A stretch of DNA of 38,259 nt from Tabrizicola sp. Its GTDB lineage: Bacteria > Pseudomonadota > Alphaproteobacteria > Rhodobacterales > Rhodobacteraceae. The stretch lies in the NCBI RefSeq assembly GCF_016792905.1, contig NZ_JAEULP010000089.1, positions 1 to 38,259 on the forward strand. Reading direction: 5' to 3'. Shown here one piece after another: positions 15,020 through 23,797 of the stretch; the stretch's first letter is position 1; every line of letters begins with the position of its first letter. The notes under the pieces were generated by a model. The model was not told the origin of the DNA and did no database searches. It worked only from the letters and a program-made list of their open reading frames with translations. Both the position numbers and the translations under genes were made by a program.

Positions 15020-16021
15020 TCACTTCACCACGAACCCATGCGCAAACGGGTCGCGGTCGTCGATGAAGATCGTGTTGATCCCCGTCTGCCGCGCCCAGCC
15101 GGCGATGGAGGGGATGATGGCGGGCTTTCCGGCCACCGTCGCCGCCGCCTCGACCCGGCCCTTGAAGATCGACCCGATGATGCTCTCATGGTGGAACTCG
15201 TCCCCCACCTTGAGCTTCCCCTTCGCCGCCAGCTGCGCCATCCGGGCCGAGGTTCCCGTCCCGCAAGGGCTGCGGTCAATCGCTTTTTCCCCATAAAACA
15301 CGGCGTTACGGGCATGGGCGCTAGGCACCGTCGGCTTGCCGGTCCACAGGATATGGCTCAGCCCCCGGATCGCCGGATGCTCGGGATGCACGAAGTCGTA
15401 CTTCGCATTCAGCGCCGCCCGCAGCTTCGGCGACCAGCCCACCAGCTCCCCAGCCGTATGGTCCGCCATGTCGCGAAACACCTTCTGAGGCTCGACGATG
15501 GCATAGAAATTGCCGCCATAGGCCACGTCCACCACCACCTCGCCCAGACCCTCGACTTCCGCCGTAAGCCCTTCTGCATAAAGGAAACCCGGCACATTGG
15601 TCAGCCGCACTTCCTCGACAAACCGGCCTTCCTGTATATACGAAACCTCCACGCGCCCTGCCGGTGCATCCACCGCCAACCGTCCCGGTTCGCGAGGCGT
15701 GATCAGCCCGTTCTCGATCCCCATCGTCACCGTCCCGATCAACCCGTGCCCGCACATTGGCAGACAGCCCGAGGTCTCGATGAACAGCACCCCCACGTCG
15801 CAATCGGGCCGGGTCGGGGGATAGAGGATCGACCCCGACATCATGTCATGCCCCCGCGGCTCGAACATAAGTCCGGTCCGTATCCAGTCGTAATCCTTCA
15901 GGAAATGCGCCCGGCGCTCCAGCATCGTCGCCCCCTCCAGCCGGGGTCCGCCGCCAGACACCAGCCGTACCGGGTTGCCGCAGGTGTGACCGTCGAGGCA
16001 GGAGAATGTATATACGGCCAT
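15020..16021 (-). CDS. 4-hydroxyproline 2-epimerase
   Basis: 333 residues, proline-racemase superfamily. Converts trans-4-hydroxy-L-proline to cis-4-hydroxy-D-proline, the first step of bacterial hydroxyproline use. Both catalytic cysteines are present: Cys90 in MCGHG and Cys253 in DRSPCGTGTSA. Two cysteines mark an epimerase/racemase rather than the trans-3-hydroxyproline dehydratase, which has Thr at the second place. The neighbours, an FAD dehydrogenase and a dihydrodipicolinate-synthase-like deaminase, fix the pathway; the set resembles Sinorhizobium meliloti hypRE/hypO/hypD. It starts 1 base after the dehydrogenase stop. GTATATAC occurs twice in it, one copy only 6 bases into the gene. 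Confidence 0.93.
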   Translation of the reverse strand: MAVYTFSCLDGHTCGNPVRLVSGGGPRLEGATMLERRAHFLKDYDWIRTGLMFEPRGHDMMSGSILYPPTRPDCDVGVLFIETSGCLPMCGHGLIGTVTMGIENGLITPREPGRLAVDAPAGRVEVSYIQEGRFVEEVRLTNVPGFLYAEGLTAEVEGLGEVVVDVAYGGNFYAIVEPQKVFRDMADHTAGELVGWSPKLRAALNAKYDFVHPEHPAIRGLSHILWTGKPTVPSAHARNAVFYGEKAIDRSPCGTGTSARMAQLAAKGKLKVGDEFHHESIIGSIFKGRVEAAATVAGKPAIIPSIAGWARQTGINTIFIDDRDPFAHGFVVK

Positions 16022-16022
16022 G

Positions 16023-17255
16023 TCAGAACCTTTGCGGCGAGAAGGGGGTCAGGTCGACCGGAGGCGTCTGGTCGGTCAGCAGGTCCGCCACCAGCCGGGC
16101 CGTCCCTGCGCTTTGGGTCAGGCCCAGGTGGCCGTGCCCGAAGGCGTGGATCACCCGGGGGCTGGCCTTCGACCGTCCGATGGCGGGCAGGCTGTCGGGA
16201 AGAGAGGGGCGGAAGCCCATCCATTGCGTCCCGCCCCCGGTCTTGAGGTCTGGCAGAAAAGCCTTTGCTTTTCGTAGCATAGCCTCGGATCGCTTGTAGT
16301 TCGGCGGAAGTGACAGGCCCCCCAGTTCAACCGCCCCACCCACGCGGATGCCCGAGGACAAGCGCGAGATTACGAAACCATGTCCGCCAAACGTCATCTG
16401 GCAGCGCAGGTCAAAGGCCCCCGGCGGCAGGGTGGTATTGTATCCCCGCTCGGTTTCCAACGGGATTCGTTCTCCCAGGCTCGCCGCGATCCGGTGCGAG
16501 AAGGCCCCGGCGGCGATCACCACCTTGTCGGCGCTCAGGGACTTGCCATTGGTGCGTATATACACACCCGACTCGTGCGGCTCCAGTCGCGTCACCTCGG
16601 CTGTTAGGATGGTCCCGCCTTGCGCGCGAAATCTGTCGGCGAGGGCAAGCACATAGTCTTTCGGATCGGCGATCGAGAACCAACCGGGCGTGAAGGTGCC
16701 CTTGATGAACCGAGGCGAAAGGCCAGGTTGCAGCGCCGCCATATCCGCCGCCGTCATATGCCGGAACTCGATCCCATGCGCCTCGCGCGCCTGCCAACCG
16801 GGCAGCGAGGCGCGGAACTCCGCCTCGCTTTCGTAGACCTGCAGGTTGCCATCCTTGCGCAGCATCCCAAGCGTGCCGGTGGCGGCCAGAAACGGCTCCA
16901 ACTCCGCCCGGGAGAGGTCCATCAGCCTTGTCTGAGCGGTGGTGGAGGCGGCAACGGCACGGGGCGAACAGGCGCGCCAGAAGCGGACAAGCCAGGGTGC
17001 GATCTGCAAGGCATAGGCAGGCGGGATGCTGAGTGGCCCCAGCGGGTCCAGCAGCCATTTCGGCGCCTTGCGCAGGATGCCGGGCGAGGCGAGCGGTAGG
17101 ATGTCGGTGAAGGCAAAGGCCCCGGCATTGCCTGCCGAGGCGCCCGCGGCTGGGCCTTCCCGGTCTACCACCGTGACCGAAAGCCCCCGCGCCTGAGCCA
17201 TCAGCGCTGTCGAAAGCCCGATGACTCCGGCGCCGATGACGATGACCTCCGCCAT
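16023..17255 (-). CDS. FAD-dependent cis-4-hydroxy-D-proline dehydrogenase (DadA-type)
   Basis: 410 residues from ATG 17255 (MAEVIVIGAGVIGLSTALMA); the start follows the deaminase stop by 4 bases. The FAD-binding GAGVIG motif is at residues 8-13, and the DAO-fold features GNAGAFAF, AAGAFSH and FGHGHLGLTQSAGTA are present. By context it oxidises cis-4-hydroxy-D-proline to delta-1-pyrroline-4-hydroxy-2-carboxylate and passes electrons to the respiratory chain, like HypO of S. meliloti; as a lone protein it would be called D-amino acid dehydrogenase. A GTATATAC copy encodes Tyr-Ile inside it. Confidence 0.88.
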   Translation of the reverse strand: MAEVIVIGAGVIGLSTALMAQARGLSVTVVDREGPAAGASAGNAGAFAFTDILPLASPGILRKAPKWLLDPLGPLSIPPAYALQIAPWLVRFWRACSPRAVAASTTAQTRLMDLSRAELEPFLAATGTLGMLRKDGNLQVYESEAEFRASLPGWQAREAHGIEFRHMTAADMAALQPGLSPRFIKGTFTPGWFSIADPKDYVLALADRFRAQGGTILTAEVTRLEPHESGVYIRTNGKSLSADKVVIAAGAFSHRIAASLGERIPLETERGYNTTLPPGAFDLRCQMTFGGHGFVISRLSSGIRVGGAVELGGLSLPPNYKRSEAMLRKAKAFLPDLKTGGGTQWMGFRPSLPDSLPAIGRSKASPRVIHAFGHGHLGLTQSAGTARLVADLLTDQTPPVDLTPFSPQRF

Positions 17256-17259
17256 GGCC

Positions 17260-18219
17260 TTATGCGGCGTATTTCCGCGCGTCCGGCTGCTTGGCCCAGT
17301 CGGCATACCAGGCGTCGAACAGCTTCAGCTGTGCTTCGATGAAGCCCTTCTGGCTGGCCGACAACTGGTCATCGGCGTTGAAGTGGTGCGTATAGGCAGC
17401 CTCGCCGCGCAGAAGCATCATGTGCTTGAAGAACAACACCAGATCCGGGCCGGCATCGACTTCGGACAGAACCTGCATCGCCGAGTCCAGTTCGAACGCC
17501 AGCCGCCGCGCCTCGGCGTCGCCCTTCTGGGCGGCCTTGCACAGCGACACCAGATGCAGCACCTCGCGCGGGAGGACGTTGCCGATCCCGGTGATCGCGC
17601 CATCGGCGTTGCAGTTGACGTAGCCGTGGTAGACTGCCGTATCGACACCGATCATCAGCTTCAGGTCGGGCGAAGCCCCGGTGATCGCGTTCGCCGCATA
17701 GGACAGGTCGTCATAGCCGCCGAATTCCTTGAAGCCGACGAGGTTCGGATGCTCGGCCTGCAGCTGGAAGAACAGGTCGGCCTTGGTCGAATAGCCGTAA
17801 TACGGGCTGTTGTAGATCACCGCGGGCAGGGTCGGGGCCGCCGAGAGGACCGCCTTGAAATGCGCCCGCTGCGCCGCGACCACGGTGCCGCGCGACAGAA
17901 GCCGGGGAATCACCATCAGCCCATGCGCGCCGACCTTCTGGGCATGGGCGGCAATGGCGGCGGCAGTGGCGGTGTTCACCGCGCCGGTGCCGACGACAAC
18001 CTTGATCCCGGCCTTCACGAGCCGCTCCACCCCTTCCATCCGCTGTTCGGTGGTCAGAAGCGGCCAATCGCCCATCGAGCCGCAGTAGACGACCGCCGAC
18101 ATGCCCAGGCCCACCAGTTCCGTCGCCTTGGCGACCAGCGTGTCAAAGTCCGGCGTGCGATCCGCCTTGCAGGGCGTCATCAGGGCCGGAATCGTGCCCG
18201 AGAAGATATCCGACTTCAT
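17260..18219 (-). CDS. 1-pyrroline-4-hydroxy-2-carboxylate deaminase (DHDPS family)
   Basis: 319 residues. Start ATG 18219 has a near-perfect ribosome site (AGGAGG, 18227-18232, 7 bases away). The dihydrodipicolinate-synthase fold is clear; Tyr136 (VIYNSPYYGY) and the Schiff-base Lys164 (VGFKEFGGYDD) are in place. The enzyme converts the dehydrogenase product to 2-oxoglutarate semialdehyde plus ammonia. First structural gene of the operon after the regulator. The aldehyde dehydrogenase that would finish the route to 2-oxoglutarate, and a transporter, are not in this window. Confidence 0.9.
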   Translation of the reverse strand: MKSDIFSGTIPALMTPCKADRTPDFDTLVAKATELVGLGMSAVVYCGSMGDWPLLTTEQRMEGVERLVKAGIKVVVGTGAVNTATAAAIAAHAQKVGAHGLMVIPRLLSRGTVVAAQRAHFKAVLSAAPTLPAVIYNSPYYGYSTKADLFFQLQAEHPNLVGFKEFGGYDDLSYAANAITGASPDLKLMIGVDTAVYHGYVNCNADGAITGIGNVLPREVLHLVSLCKAAQKGDAEARRLAFELDSAMQVLSEVDAGPDLVLFFKHMMLLRGEAAYTHHFNADDQLSASQKGFIEAQLKLFDAWYADWAKQPDARKYAA

Positions 18220-18282
18220 GTTCCAATCCTCCTGTCGCGGCCGATTCCGCATCCTGAGAACAGCATAGGCATTGTATTTAGT

Positions 18283-18292
18283 TTGTCGACAA
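18283..18292. promoter_or_regulatory. candidate GntR operator upstream of the hydroxyproline genes
   Basis: TTGTCGACAA is a perfect palindrome in the A/T-rich gap between the gntR stop and the deaminase start. It fits the TNGT-N3-ACNA pattern of FadR-subfamily GntR sites. A near copy (TTGTCGACAG) is in front of gntR. Inferred; no binding data. Confidence 0.5.
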
Positions 18293-18333
18293 GATTTTAA
18301 TACGTGTTTTCAGTTGGATAAAAGAAGGGCGTT

Positions 18334-19035
18334 TCAGATTTCGATGTTCTGCCGCAAATCTCGGGCCATCACGTCCTGGATTTGGCGGACGATCTTGTCG
18401 GCATGTTCCTTCGCCAGCCGATCGCATGTATCTACATCCCGCGCAGCGACGGCCGCGATGATCGCCTCGTGCTCCTGTATATACGGATGCGGCAAGGCAG
18501 GCTCGAAGCTGGGGTAGTAATACAGCCGCAGGATACGCCGCCCCTCATCCAGCAGGCGCGAGAAAAGCTGGAGGTAGTAGGGGTTCCGACCCGCCTCGGC
18601 GATGGCGACGTGAAAGTCGCGGTTGAGCTGGATCATCCCCGCCGTGTCACCCGCAATCACAGCCTCCGCAAAGATCGCCTGCCGGGCGCGGATCGCCTGA
18701 AGATCGCCCGCGTCATGGAATTGCGCCGCCAGCCGGGTGGTGACGCGATACATCAGCGTCAGGGCATCGAAGAAATGGTGCAGGTTCGGAAAGTCGATCT
18801 GGCTGACGACGGTGGAACGGTTCGGCAGCAGCGTCACCAGCCCGTCGCCCGCCAGCCGGACCAGCGCCTCGCGGATCGGGGTGCGCGACATCGACAGCCG
18901 CTCGGCCAGGCCGATTTCGTCAATCGGCTCACCCGGTTGCAGGACAAGGTTCAGGATCTCGTCCCGCAGCGTGTCATAGACGAACCGTGCCCCGGTGCCG
19001 CGCTTGCGTTCCTGCTGGTCTTCTGTGTCAGTCAT
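18334..19035 (-). CDS. GntR-family (FadR subfamily) regulator of hydroxyproline use
   Basis: 233 residues from ATG 19035 (MTDTEDQQERK); a longer open frame to 19191 enters the EVE-domain gene. Winged-helix motif at about residues 45-75 (LAERLSMSRTPIREALVRLAGDGLV), then an all-helical FCD ligand domain with RDFHVAIAEAGRN and HEAIIAAVAARD, which carry the metal-binding Asp/His residues of that fold. It precedes the catabolic genes on the same strand and probably represses them in the absence of a hydroxyproline-pathway metabolite, like HypR in S. meliloti. Two TGTCGACA palindromes flank it. Confidence 0.9.
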   Translation of the reverse strand: MTDTEDQQERKRGTGARFVYDTLRDEILNLVLQPGEPIDEIGLAERLSMSRTPIREALVRLAGDGLVTLLPNRSTVVSQIDFPNLHHFFDALTLMYRVTTRLAAQFHDAGDLQAIRARQAIFAEAVIAGDTAGMIQLNRDFHVAIAEAGRNPYYLQLFSRLLDEGRRILRLYYYPSFEPALPHPYIQEHEAIIAAVAARDVDTCDRLAKEHADKIVRQIQDVMARDLRQNIEI

Positions 19036-19046
19036 GGCTCGCCCCG

Positions 19047-19057
19047 CTTGTCGACAG
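19047..19057. promoter_or_regulatory. second candidate GntR operator, before gntR
   Basis: CTTGTCGACAG, core TGTCGACA, lies 12 bases upstream of the gntR ATG and repeats the sequence at 18283-18292. Suggests autoregulation. The 8-base core also occurs by chance inside coding sequence, so moderate to low confidence. Confidence 0.4.
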
Positions 19058-19090
19058 AAGGAATACAGCACGCCGTTCGCGGCGCAAGCT

Positions 19091-19510
19091 TCAGGGCTCC
19101 AGGCCACCCATCCGGCAAATGATCGCCCATTCCTCGGCGCTGACCGGCTGCACTGACAGGCGCGAGTTGTTGACCAGCACCATCTTTTCAAGCCCGGGCG
19201 TGACCTTGCAGTCTTCCAGGCTGATCGCCCGCTTCAGGGGCTTGACCGCCTTGATCCAGACGCAGTCCCAGCGCGGGTCGTCCGTCGTGCTGTCCGGGGC
19301 GCTTTCCCGGCAAACCTCGACGATTCCAACGATCTCTTTCCCGACGTTGGAGTGGTAGAAGAACCCCCGGTCGCCGATCTTCATCGCCCGCATGTTGTTG
19401 CGCGCCTGATAGTTGCGCACCCCGTGCCATTCCTCGCCCTCATCGCCCTTGGCGATCTGGTGGTCCCAGCCCCAGACGTCGGGTTCGGATTTGAACAGCC
19501 AATGGTTCAT
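19091..19510 (-). CDS. EVE-domain protein
   Basis: 139 residues from ATG 19510, overlapping the yciI-like stop (ATGA). The EVE fold, related to PUA and YTH domains that bind modified bases in RNA or DNA, is recognised by WLFKSEPDVWGWDH, EWHGVRNYQARNNMRAMKIGDRGFFYHSN and IVGIVEV. The family is often called thymocyte nuclear protein 1-like. Last gene of the tsaD-gpsA-yciI run; stand-alone EVE genes are common here and the function is unknown. Not part of a restriction cluster. Confidence 0.92.
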   Translation of the reverse strand: MNHWLFKSEPDVWGWDHQIAKGDEGEEWHGVRNYQARNNMRAMKIGDRGFFYHSNVGKEIVGIVEVCRESAPDSTTDDPRWDCVWIKAVKPLKRAISLEDCKVTPGLEKMVLVNNSRLSVQPVSAEEWAIICRMGGLEP

Positions 19511-19779
19511 CCGATCACCCGCTTCCATTCCTGGATCATCACCGACTGGAACAACCCCGCCTTGCCATAGGGGTCCGACGCCGCCCAGGTCTCGGCCTCC
19601 GCCTTGGAGTCGACCCCCAGGACCAGCAGGCTGCCGCACATCTGCCCCGCCGCGTCGATAAAGGGACCGGCCTGCTCGACCACGCCGGTTTCCTGTATAT
19701 ACGCGAGATGCGCCGCGCGGTTGTCGACACGGGTTTGCAGGGCGTTCGGTTTATCGAGGCAGATCAAGGCGTAGCGCAT
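19507..19779 (-). CDS. YciI-like protein
   Basis: 90 residues starting MRYALICLDKPNALQTR. Two ATGs are 6 bases apart (19785 and 19779). AGGA directly touches the first, while its 6-base distance suits the second, so I chose 19779; the other would add Met-Thr. YciI domains have a ferredoxin-like dimeric fold with a conserved His and Asp (here RAAHLAYI and PFIDAAGQM); enzymatic roles are known only for some members. Encoded between gpsA and the EVE gene with overlaps on both sides. Contains GTATATAC at 19695-19702, encoding Tyr-Ile. Confidence 0.9.
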   Translation of the reverse strand: MRYALICLDKPNALQTRVDNRAAHLAYIQETGVVEQAGPFIDAAGQMCGSLLVLGVDSKAEAETWAASDPYGKAGLFQSVMIQEWKRVIG

Positions 19780-19781
19780 GG

Positions 19782-20738
19782 TCATTCCTGTTTCAGGGGC
19801 CGGTTCATCAAAAGCCCGATGGCATCATTCAGTGCGATCTTCCCAAGGGCAAGGGCATTGACCATTGCCGTCACCGGCATGTCGATGCCCATGCCGTTGG
19901 CCAGTTTCACGACGGCACGGGCCGTCGCCACGCCTTCGACCGTGACCTTGGGATCGAACGCCTCGCCCCTTCCCAGCGCACAGCCATAGCGGAAATTCCG
20001 CGACTGCGCCGAGGTGCAGGTCAGCACCAGGTCGCCAAAGCCCGACAGGCCCGCCAGCGTTTCGGGCCTTGCGCCCAGCGACCCGGCCAGGCGCACCATC
20101 TCGGCATAGCCCCGGGTCATCAGCGCCGCGCGCGCGCTGTCGCCAAGGCCCGCGCCGATCACGGTTCCGGCGGCGATGGCGATGACGTTCTTCAGCGCCC
20201 CGCCAAGCTCCGCGCCGATCACATCATCGGTCCGGTAAAGCCGCAGGGTCGGGGTAGAGAGCAGCTCTTGCAGCGCCGCGCCATCACCCCTCGTCGCCAG
20301 CGTCAGCGCCGTCGGCAGGCCCCTGGCAATATCCACAGCGAAGCTCGGACCCGTCAGGATCGCCGCCTGAGCGCCGGGCCGCCGGGCCTCGATCACCGCG
20401 ACCGGGCCACGCAGCGTCGCCAGGTCCACGCCCTTGCAGCAGGCGACCAGCGGCTGCCGGTCGTCGATCTGCGGCAGGGCATCCAGCGCGCCGCCCAGGG
20501 CTTGCATCGGCATCGCCAGAAGCAGGGCTTTGCCTCCACAAATTTCTGCGATTTCGGCATGAACAGAGACGTTTTCAGGCAGGTTCACCCCCGGCAACGC
20601 AGTCCCATTCCGCCGGGTGTCCCGCATGTACCGGACCAGATCCGGGTCCCGTGCCCAGAGCCGGACCTCGCAGCCGCTTCGGGCAAATGCCACCGCAAGC
20701 GCGGTTCCGAATGCACCCGCCCCCGCTATCCCGATCAT
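19782..20738 (-). CDS. gpsA: NAD(P)-dependent glycerol-3-phosphate dehydrogenase
   Basis: 318 residues, slightly shorter than E. coli GpsA. Makes sn-glycerol 3-phosphate from dihydroxyacetone phosphate for phospholipid synthesis. [10 protein letters not shown] binds the cofactor at residues 6-15; ILTGPSFA and [14 protein letters not shown] (catalytic Lys) and [12 protein letters not shown] are classic. The ATG overlaps the tsaD stop (ATGA). Confidence 0.97.
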   Translation of the reverse strand: MIGIAGAGAFGTALAVAFARSGCEVRLWARDPDLVRYMRDTRRNGTALPGVNLPENVSVHAEIAEICGGKALLLAMPMQALGGALDALPQIDDRQPLVACCKGVDLATLRGPVAVIEARRPGAQAAILTGPSFAVDIARGLPTALTLATRGDGAALQELLSTPTLRLYRTDDVIGAELGGALKNVIAIAAGTVIGAGLGDSARAALMTRGYAEMVRLAGSLGARPETLAGLSGFGDLVLTCTSAQSRNFRYGCALGRGEAFDPKVTVEGVATARAVVKLANGMGIDMPVTAMVNALALGKIALNDAIGLLMNRPLKQE

Positions 20739-21823
20739 GCCTTGGCCCCCTTCTTCCCAGACCCGAGCAGCGCCGGAGCGCGGTCATCAAGTGGCCAGCG
20801 TGGACGCGCGACGAAATCAGTCGTGTGCGATAGACCCGCACGCAACCTTTCGAGTCCCGCCCAGGCGATCATCGCGGCATTGTCGGTGCACAGCCGCAGG
20901 GGCGGGGCCAGGAAAGGCACGCCCGCGCGGGTCGAAACAGTCTCTAACATGGCCCGGATCGCCTTGTTTGCCGCCACACCACCCGCCACGGCCAGGGCCG
21001 TTGGCGGCTCTCCTGCCATGTCCAGCGCTCGTGCCGTCTTCTTTGCCAGAACTTCGGCTACCGCCGCCTGGAACCCGGCGCAAAGATCGCGCCGGTCTTG
21101 TACGGTGATTCCGCCCTTCTCGGCGACCAGCGCATCCCGCCCCCGCAGTAGCGCGGTCTTCAGGCCCGAGAAGGACATGTCGCAGCCTTCGCGGTCCAAC
21201 AGAGGCCGGGGAAACCGGAACCGGCTGGCATCGCCCAGCGCCGCCTCTGCCTCGACCGAAGGTCCACCCGGTTGAGGCAGCCCCAGAAGCTTGGCCGTCT
21301 TGTCGAAGGCCTCGCCCGGGGCGTCGTCAATGGTTCCGCCCAGTCGAACGAAACGATCGGCTCCCTGAACCAGCAGAAACTGGCAATGCCCGCCCGACAC
21401 CAGCAACATGAGGTACGGAAAGGGAATTCCGTCGGTCAGGCGCGGCGTCAGCGCATGGCCTGCAAGGTGATTGACCGGCACCAGCGGCAAGCCCTTCGCC
21501 GCCGCCAGCCCCCGCGCCAGCATCACGCCGGAAAGGACCCCACCGATCAGCCCCGGCCCCGCCGTCACCGCAATCGCATCGATCTGGTCGAGCGTGACCC
21601 CCGCCGTGGCCAGCGCCTCTTCCACAACTCCGTCCAGCCGTTCGGCATGGGCGCGGGCGGCGATCTCCGGCACAACTCCACCGAAGGCCTCATGCAGCGC
21701 GGTCTGCCCCAGCACCTGCGACGACAGGATTTCGGGCGCTGCGCCGGGCGCCAGCCGAACGACCGCCGCCGCGGTATCGTCACAGCTCGATTCGATGCCC
21801 AATAGGGTCAGGGTCCGGTCCAT
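20735..21823 (-). CDS. tsaD: tRNA N6-threonylcarbamoyladenosine transferase
   Basis: 362 residues. Transfers threonylcarbamoyl to A37 of ANN-decoding tRNAs together with TsaB and Tsa[11 protein letters not shown] near the start, the metal-binding pair His119/His123 (VNHLAGH), SGGHCQFL and [10 protein letters not shown] are the family signatures. First gene of the tsaD-gpsA-yciI-EVE operon, divergent from hemD with only 44 bases between the starts, so the two promoters share or overlap that gap. Confidence 0.98.
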   Translation of the reverse strand: MDRTLTLLGIESSCDDTAAAVVRLAPGAAPEILSSQVLGQTALHEAFGGVVPEIAARAHAERLDGVVEEALATAGVTLDQIDAIAVTAGPGLIGGVLSGVMLARGLAAAKGLPLVPVNHLAGHALTPRLTDGIPFPYLMLLVSGGHCQFLLVQGADRFVRLGGTIDDAPGEAFDKTAKLLGLPQPGGPSVEAEAALGDASRFRFPRPLLDREGCDMSFSGLKTALLRGRDALVAEKGGITVQDRRDLCAGFQAAVAEVLAKKTARALDMAGEPPTALAVAGGVAANKAIRAMLETVSTRAGVPFLAPPLRLCTDNAAMIAWAGLERLRAGLSHTTDFVARPRWPLDDRAPALLGSGKKGAKA

Positions 21824-21867
21824 GGCCGCCGTTGCATGAAGGGTTCCCGGCAGGTAACACCGCAGAC

Positions 21868-22608
21868 ATGGCGAGACAATCCGAACTGTTATCCGGGACC
21901 CCGGTCCTGCTGACGCGCCCCAGGGCCGAAAGCGAGGGGTTTGCCGCCGCCCTTACTGCCCGTTTCGGGGACAGGCTGCGTCCCGTCGTCTCCCCCCTGA
22001 TCGCGCCTCGTTACCTGACCCCCGAGATTCCGTCCGGAAACCATGTGGCGGTCGCCTTCACCTCGGCACATGGCGTCGAAGGCGCGCGTCGGCTGGGCAT
22101 CGAACTGCCCCGCCTTGCCTGGTGCGTAGGCCGCAAGACGGCGGCGGCGGCAACGGCTGCCGGCTTTCTCGCGAAATCGGCGGACGGGACGGCAGACGAC
22201 CTTGTCAGGATGATCCGGTCAGAGCCGCCGGATGGCAGGATTCTGTATCTACGAGGTGTAGATACGTCTGGTAACATACTGGAAAAACTAAACGAACTTT
22301 GTATATATGGTGATGTTGCGATAGTGTATGAGCAGCAAGCCCAGCCACTTTCGCCGGAAGCCATCGACTTGCTTCGATCGGCCCGTCCCGTGCTGGTTCC
22401 GCTGTTCTCACCACGGACAGCGCAGCTTTTCCAGAAGGCCCTGCCGAAAGATCACCGCGCCGCACTGTACTTCGTGACCATCAGCAGCTCTGTCGCCGAA
22501 GCCCTTCCAGGCGTCGCTCATGCCGGGCTGATCGTTGCACGGCACCCTGATGCCCCCGGCATGCTTGAGGCCGTCGAAACCTTGCTTGCCGACATGTCAC
22601 CGCCTTGA
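21868..22608 (+). CDS. hemD: uroporphyrinogen-III synthase
   Basis: 246 residues from ATG 21868 ([18 protein letters not shown]); an in-frame ATG at 21832 is possible but close to the tsaD start. HemD closes hydroxymethylbilane with ring-D inversion in heme, siroheme and bacteriochlorophyll synthesis. The family is poorly conserved; [31 protein letters not shown] and the C-terminal [14 protein letters not shown] are recognisable. Residues about 126-155 are encoded by an A/T-rich patch with rare codons and an inverted repeat of GTATCTAC. The next two genes are the Mic60-like gene and hemY, the usual alphaproteobacterial order. Confidence 0.88.
   Translation: MARQSELLSGTPVLLTRPRAESEGFAAALTARFGDRLRPVVSPLIAPRYLTPEIPSGNHVAVAFTSAHGVEGARRLGIELPRLAWCVGRKTAAAATAAGFLAKSADGTADDLVRMIRSEPPDGRILYLRGVDTSGNILEKLNELCIYGDVAIVYEQQAQPLSPEAIDLLRSARPVLVPLFSPRTAQLFQKALPKDHRAALYFVTISSSVAEALPGVAHAGLIVARHPDAPGMLEAVETLLADMSPP
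22245..22265. repeat. inverted repeat of the GTATCTAC octamer inside hemD
   Basis: GTATCTAC (22245-22252) and GTAGATAC (22258-22265) face each other with the 5-base spacer GAGGT, an exact 8-bp-arm inverted repeat within coding sequence. GTATATAT follows at 22301-22308. Confidence 0.8.
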
Positions 22609-22660
22609 ACACTCAGGCGGCCAGTGCTTAGGTTACGCCAGGGACGGAAAGGGCCGCAGC

Positions 22661-23797
22661 ATGACCAGACGCAAGGACGCGCCGCCGGAAACCGATTTGT
22701 CCGACGTCCGCACGCAAGAACCTGCAGCCGTCGAACCGTTCACCGTCGAGGTCGAGACATTGGCGCCAGTGGAACCTTCCCCTGAGCCGGACCCGCGCCC
22801 ATCCGCGCCGCCACCCCCTTCCCCGCCCCGGCGCCCGGGTATCCTCGGCCCGCTTCTGGGCGGCGCGCTGGCGGCGCTCGGCGGCTTTGCCCTGTCGCAT
22901 TTCAATGTCTTCGGCCTCGCCGTACCGGACAGTTCCGCCGCCCTGGCAACGCTCACCGCGCAATTGAACGACACCACCCAGCAGCAGGCCGGCACGTTCG
23001 ACAAACTTGGCAATCAGATCGCCGCGTTGGAAAACCGGGTCGCGACGCTGGAAACCGCACCTGCTCCCGCGGCGCCTGACCTGTCCCGCCTTGACACGCT
23101 GGACCAGCGCCTTGCCGCCATCGAGGCGATGCCCGCCGAAGGTGGCGCTTCGACAGCCGCACTGACCGCCAAGCTTGCCGATCTGGAGCAAAGGCTCGCC
23201 AGCCTGCCTAAAGGCGGAAACGACGCGGCCCTGCAGCAGAAGCTGGACGATGCCCTGTCCCGCCTGACCGAGGCCGAGACCGCCGCCACCGCCCGCGCGT
23301 CCGAGGCAGAGGCCGCAGCGGCAAGCGCGGCGCGGGCCAAGGCGCTCGACAGCCTGACTGCCGCTGTGACTTCGGGCAAGCCCTATGCGACCGAGTTGCA
23401 GGCACTGGGCGACCAGTCCCTTACCGACGCGCTCGGAACCTCGGCTGCGACGGGTGTGCCCACGCTTGAGGCGCTGCGCGCCAGCTTCCCCGATGCCGCG
23501 CGCGAAGCCCTGCGCATTTCGCACGAAACCAGCGCCGAGGATGGCTGGGGCACCCGCATCGTCGATTTCCTGGCCGCCCAGACCGGGGCGCGATCCCTGA
23601 CCCCGCAGGAGGGCGATACCCCCGGCGCCATCCTGTCCCGCGCCGAGTTCGCTCTGTCCGAAGGACGGGTCTCCGATGCGCTGTCCGAGGTCGATCCGCT
23701 TGACCCGACGATCAAGGCCCCACTGGAACCCTGGATCGCCGAGGCGAAGGCCCATCTTGCCGCCGCAGCCGCACTGCAAGCCGCACGGGGGGAATGA
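22661..23797 (+). CDS. mitofilin/Mic60-like inner-membrane protein
   Basis: 378 residues from ATG 22661 (MTRRKDAPPETDLS); the frame upstream of it overlaps hemD. Architecture: about 55 residues rich in Pro and acidic residues, one membrane helix at about 61-87, a coiled coil rich in Ala, Leu, Gln and Glu at about 95-245, and a C-terminal domain (residues about 260-375) matching the mitofilin region. Alphaproteobacterial Mic60 proteins shape intracytoplasmic or inner membranes. Coupling to hemD and hemY (ATGA overlap with hemY) is conserved in the class. Confidence 0.85.
   Translation: MTRRKDAPPETDLSDVRTQEPAAVEPFTVEVETLAPVEPSPEPDPRPSAPPPPSPPRRPGILGPLLGGALAALGGFALSHFNVFGLAVPDSSAALATLTAQLNDTTQQQAGTFDKLGNQIAALENRVATLETAPAPAAPDLSRLDTLDQRLAAIEAMPAEGGASTAALTAKLADLEQRLASLPKGGNDAALQQKLDDALSRLTEAETAATARASEAEAAAASAARAKALDSLTAAVTSGKPYATELQALGDQSLTDALGTSAATGVPTLEALRASFPDAAREALRISHETSAEDGWGTRIVDFLAAQTGARSLTPQEGDTPGAILSRAEFALSEGRVSDALSEVDPLDPTIKAPLEPWIAEAKAHLAAAAALQAARGE

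Noticed and set aside
22258-22308. GTATATA-type palindromes as lux boxes or LexA sites
   Set aside because: They lie mostly inside genes, not at promoters, and do not match the GTTC-N7-GTTC alphaproteobacterial SOS box; no luxR/luxI gene is in the window.
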